From Gordonia sp. SID5947 (lineage in GTDB: Bacteria; Actinomycetota; Actinomycetes; Mycobacteriales; Mycobacteriaceae): 64,000 bases of DNA. How positions within the stretch are numbered: position 1 is the stretch's first letter; the number at the start of each line of letters is the position of its first letter. The notes below the pieces were generated by a model that had not been told where the DNA came from, ran no database searches, and worked only from the letters and a program-made list of their open reading frames with translations. A program made the position numbers and the translations under genes. Where the stretch lies: positions 186,001-250,000 of the forward strand of contig NZ_WWHU01000001.1 of assembly GCF_009862785.1 (NCBI RefSeq), read 5' to 3'. Positions 63,170 through 64,000 of this stretch are shown in pieces.

Positions 63170-64000
63170 GGGCGAACGCGACCGGAAAACCAGCGCTCCC
63201 GATCAGCGCACCCAGCACAGGCGTGGTGGCGGCCGTCGCAAGATACTGAGCCGTGTTCTGTACGGCCAGGCCGCGTCCACTCCAGCCCGGCCCCGCGAAC
63301 TCGGCGATCGCGGTGAACGCCAAGCCGTTGTCGGCCACCGACGCGATCGTCGCGATCGCCATCACGATCGGTGCGATCGGACTGTGCAGCCAGTCTGTCA
63401 GCGCCAGCACCGCCATCGACAGCGCAGCGGCGACCGCGATCACACGGATCGGTCGCATCCGCGAGCCCCACCTGTCCGAGATACGGCCCGCGGCAATGCG
63501 TCCGAACGCGCCGATCACCTGCGTGGCAGTCACCAGTGCTCCGGCGGCGCCCGGCGACCAGTGGTGCGCGACGATGAGCCAGGTGGGCACGAAGGTCCAC
63601 ATCATCGACTGCGGGATCACCAGCAGCACACTGACTCCGTGCACGCGTGCCAGGAAACTGCCTGCACGGTAGGGATTGTCGGTTCGTACCGTGGTGCCCG
63701 TCTGCGGGTTCTGTACCGACGGTGGGTCGACGATCCCGACCACGCACGCGACCAGGCCGATGGCGGTCACGGCGACCGGGATGAGCAGTGCGGCCGTGAC
63801 GCCGTAGGACTGGGCGGTGAACGGCATGCTGAGCGCGCAGACGCCGATGCCCAGCGGTTGTGCCATCTGGCGGACGCCCATCGCGGTTCCGCGTTGGTGG
63901 GCCGGAAACCAGCCGACCACGATTCGCCCGCTCGCACCGTTCGCCGCACCGGCACCCAGGCCACCGATGAACAACCCTGTCGCCAGCACCCAGTACGGCG
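63108..64000 (-). CDS. Major facilitator superfamily transporter, C-terminal part
   Basis: About 297 codons lie in the window; the start is beyond base 64000. Features include LFIGGLGAGAANGASGRIVVGWFPAHQRGTAMGVRQMAQPLGI (TM4-TM5 loop of an MFS protein), then about eight hydrophobic helices with the inter-half loop near DPPSVQNPQTGTTVRTDNPY, and the conserved GRIAAGRISDRWGSRMRPIR (motif A-like loop between TM8 and TM9). The substrate cannot be told. The gene runs through the end of the DUF1648 gene on the opposite strand for 62 bases. Confidence 0.88.
   Translation of the reverse strand, partial: PYWVLATGLFIGGLGAGAANGASGRIVVGWFPAHQRGTAMGVRQMAQPLGIGVCALSMPFTAQSYGVTAALLIPVAVTAIGLVACVVGIVDPPSVQNPQTGTTVRTDNPYRAGSFLARVHGVSVLLVIPQSMMWTFVPTWLIVAHHWSPGAAGALVTATQVIGAFGRIAAGRISDRWGSRMRPIRVIAVAAALSMAVLALTDWLHSPIAPIVMAIATIASVADNGLAFTAIAEFAGPGWSGRGLAVQNTAQYLATAATTPVLGALIGSAGFPVAFALTALTPLVAVPLVPRDPAVD

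Overview
The window is a high-GC (about two-thirds G+C by eye), densely coding, bidirectional chromosomal segment from an actinobacterium of the mycolic-acid group (Mycobacteriales). A Gordonia-, Rhodococcus- or Dietzia-like genus fits best, but the genus is inference. The strongest clue is gene order. nrdI-nrdE-nrdF, fecB-like, ctaD, serB, ABC ATPase, Nudix, echA, two methyltransferases, PQQ-propeller lipoprotein, acyltransferase, glycosyltransferase/GH57/methyltransferase, etfBA, iscS, mnmA, metE-like, ligA, ACT protein, gatCA, pfkA, gatB, lppZ-like, doxX, PH protein, ilvBNC, serA and leuB follow the order known from the Mycobacterium tuberculosis region Rv3052c to Rv2995c, read in the opposite orientation. 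I see no IS element, phage gene, CRISPR array, tRNA or rRNA.

Region by region. 1-3.5 kb: class Ib ribonucleotide reductase. 3.5-9 kb (minus strand): a SWIM/SNF2 helicase pair, an isocitrate-lyase-like enzyme and an iron/heme-type binding lipoprotein. 9-17 kb: cytochrome oxidase subunit I, serine biosynthesis, VOC protein/Pth2, a flavin monooxygenase, ABC ATPase and Nudix hydrolase. 17-23 kb: a MarR-controlled mycothiol-type enzyme, a stand-alone LigD polymerase domain, enoyl-CoA hydratase, methyltransferases and a small HTH-DUF3887 gene. 23-28 kb: a cell-envelope/polysaccharide block. 28-37 kb: electron-transfer flavoprotein, acyltransferase, a DUF4334/alcohol dehydrogenase pair, Fe-S and tRNA-thiolation genes. 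37-49 kb: ligA, gatCA, a secreted phospholipase-like/alpha-beta-hydrolase pair, a NarL-type two-component system, pfkA, pspC and gatB. 49-62 kb: lipoprotein, DoxX, ilvD, PH protein, ilvBNC behind a leader-peptide attenuator, a secreted serine protease, serA and leuB. 62-64 kb: a GntR/DUF1648 membrane-protein pair and a partial MFS transporter.

Three window-wide observations stand out. (1) Six genes, including the normally essential ligA, are each broken by the loss of one G or C in a G/C run. This looks like consensus error rather than biology. (2) At least fourteen genes lack a ribosome-binding site and instead have a TANNNT -10 box ending 6-9 bases before the start codon, so leaderless transcription appears common. 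(3) ilvB is preceded by a 16-codon leader peptide (7 Ile/Leu/Val) and a terminator hairpin with a T6 tract. The gene content is otherwise mostly core. The best candidates for new biology are small regulatory elements: the ilvB attenuator, the marR and gntR palindromes, nested palindromes before the DUF4334 gene, and the repeated half-sites before the HTH-DUF3887 gene.
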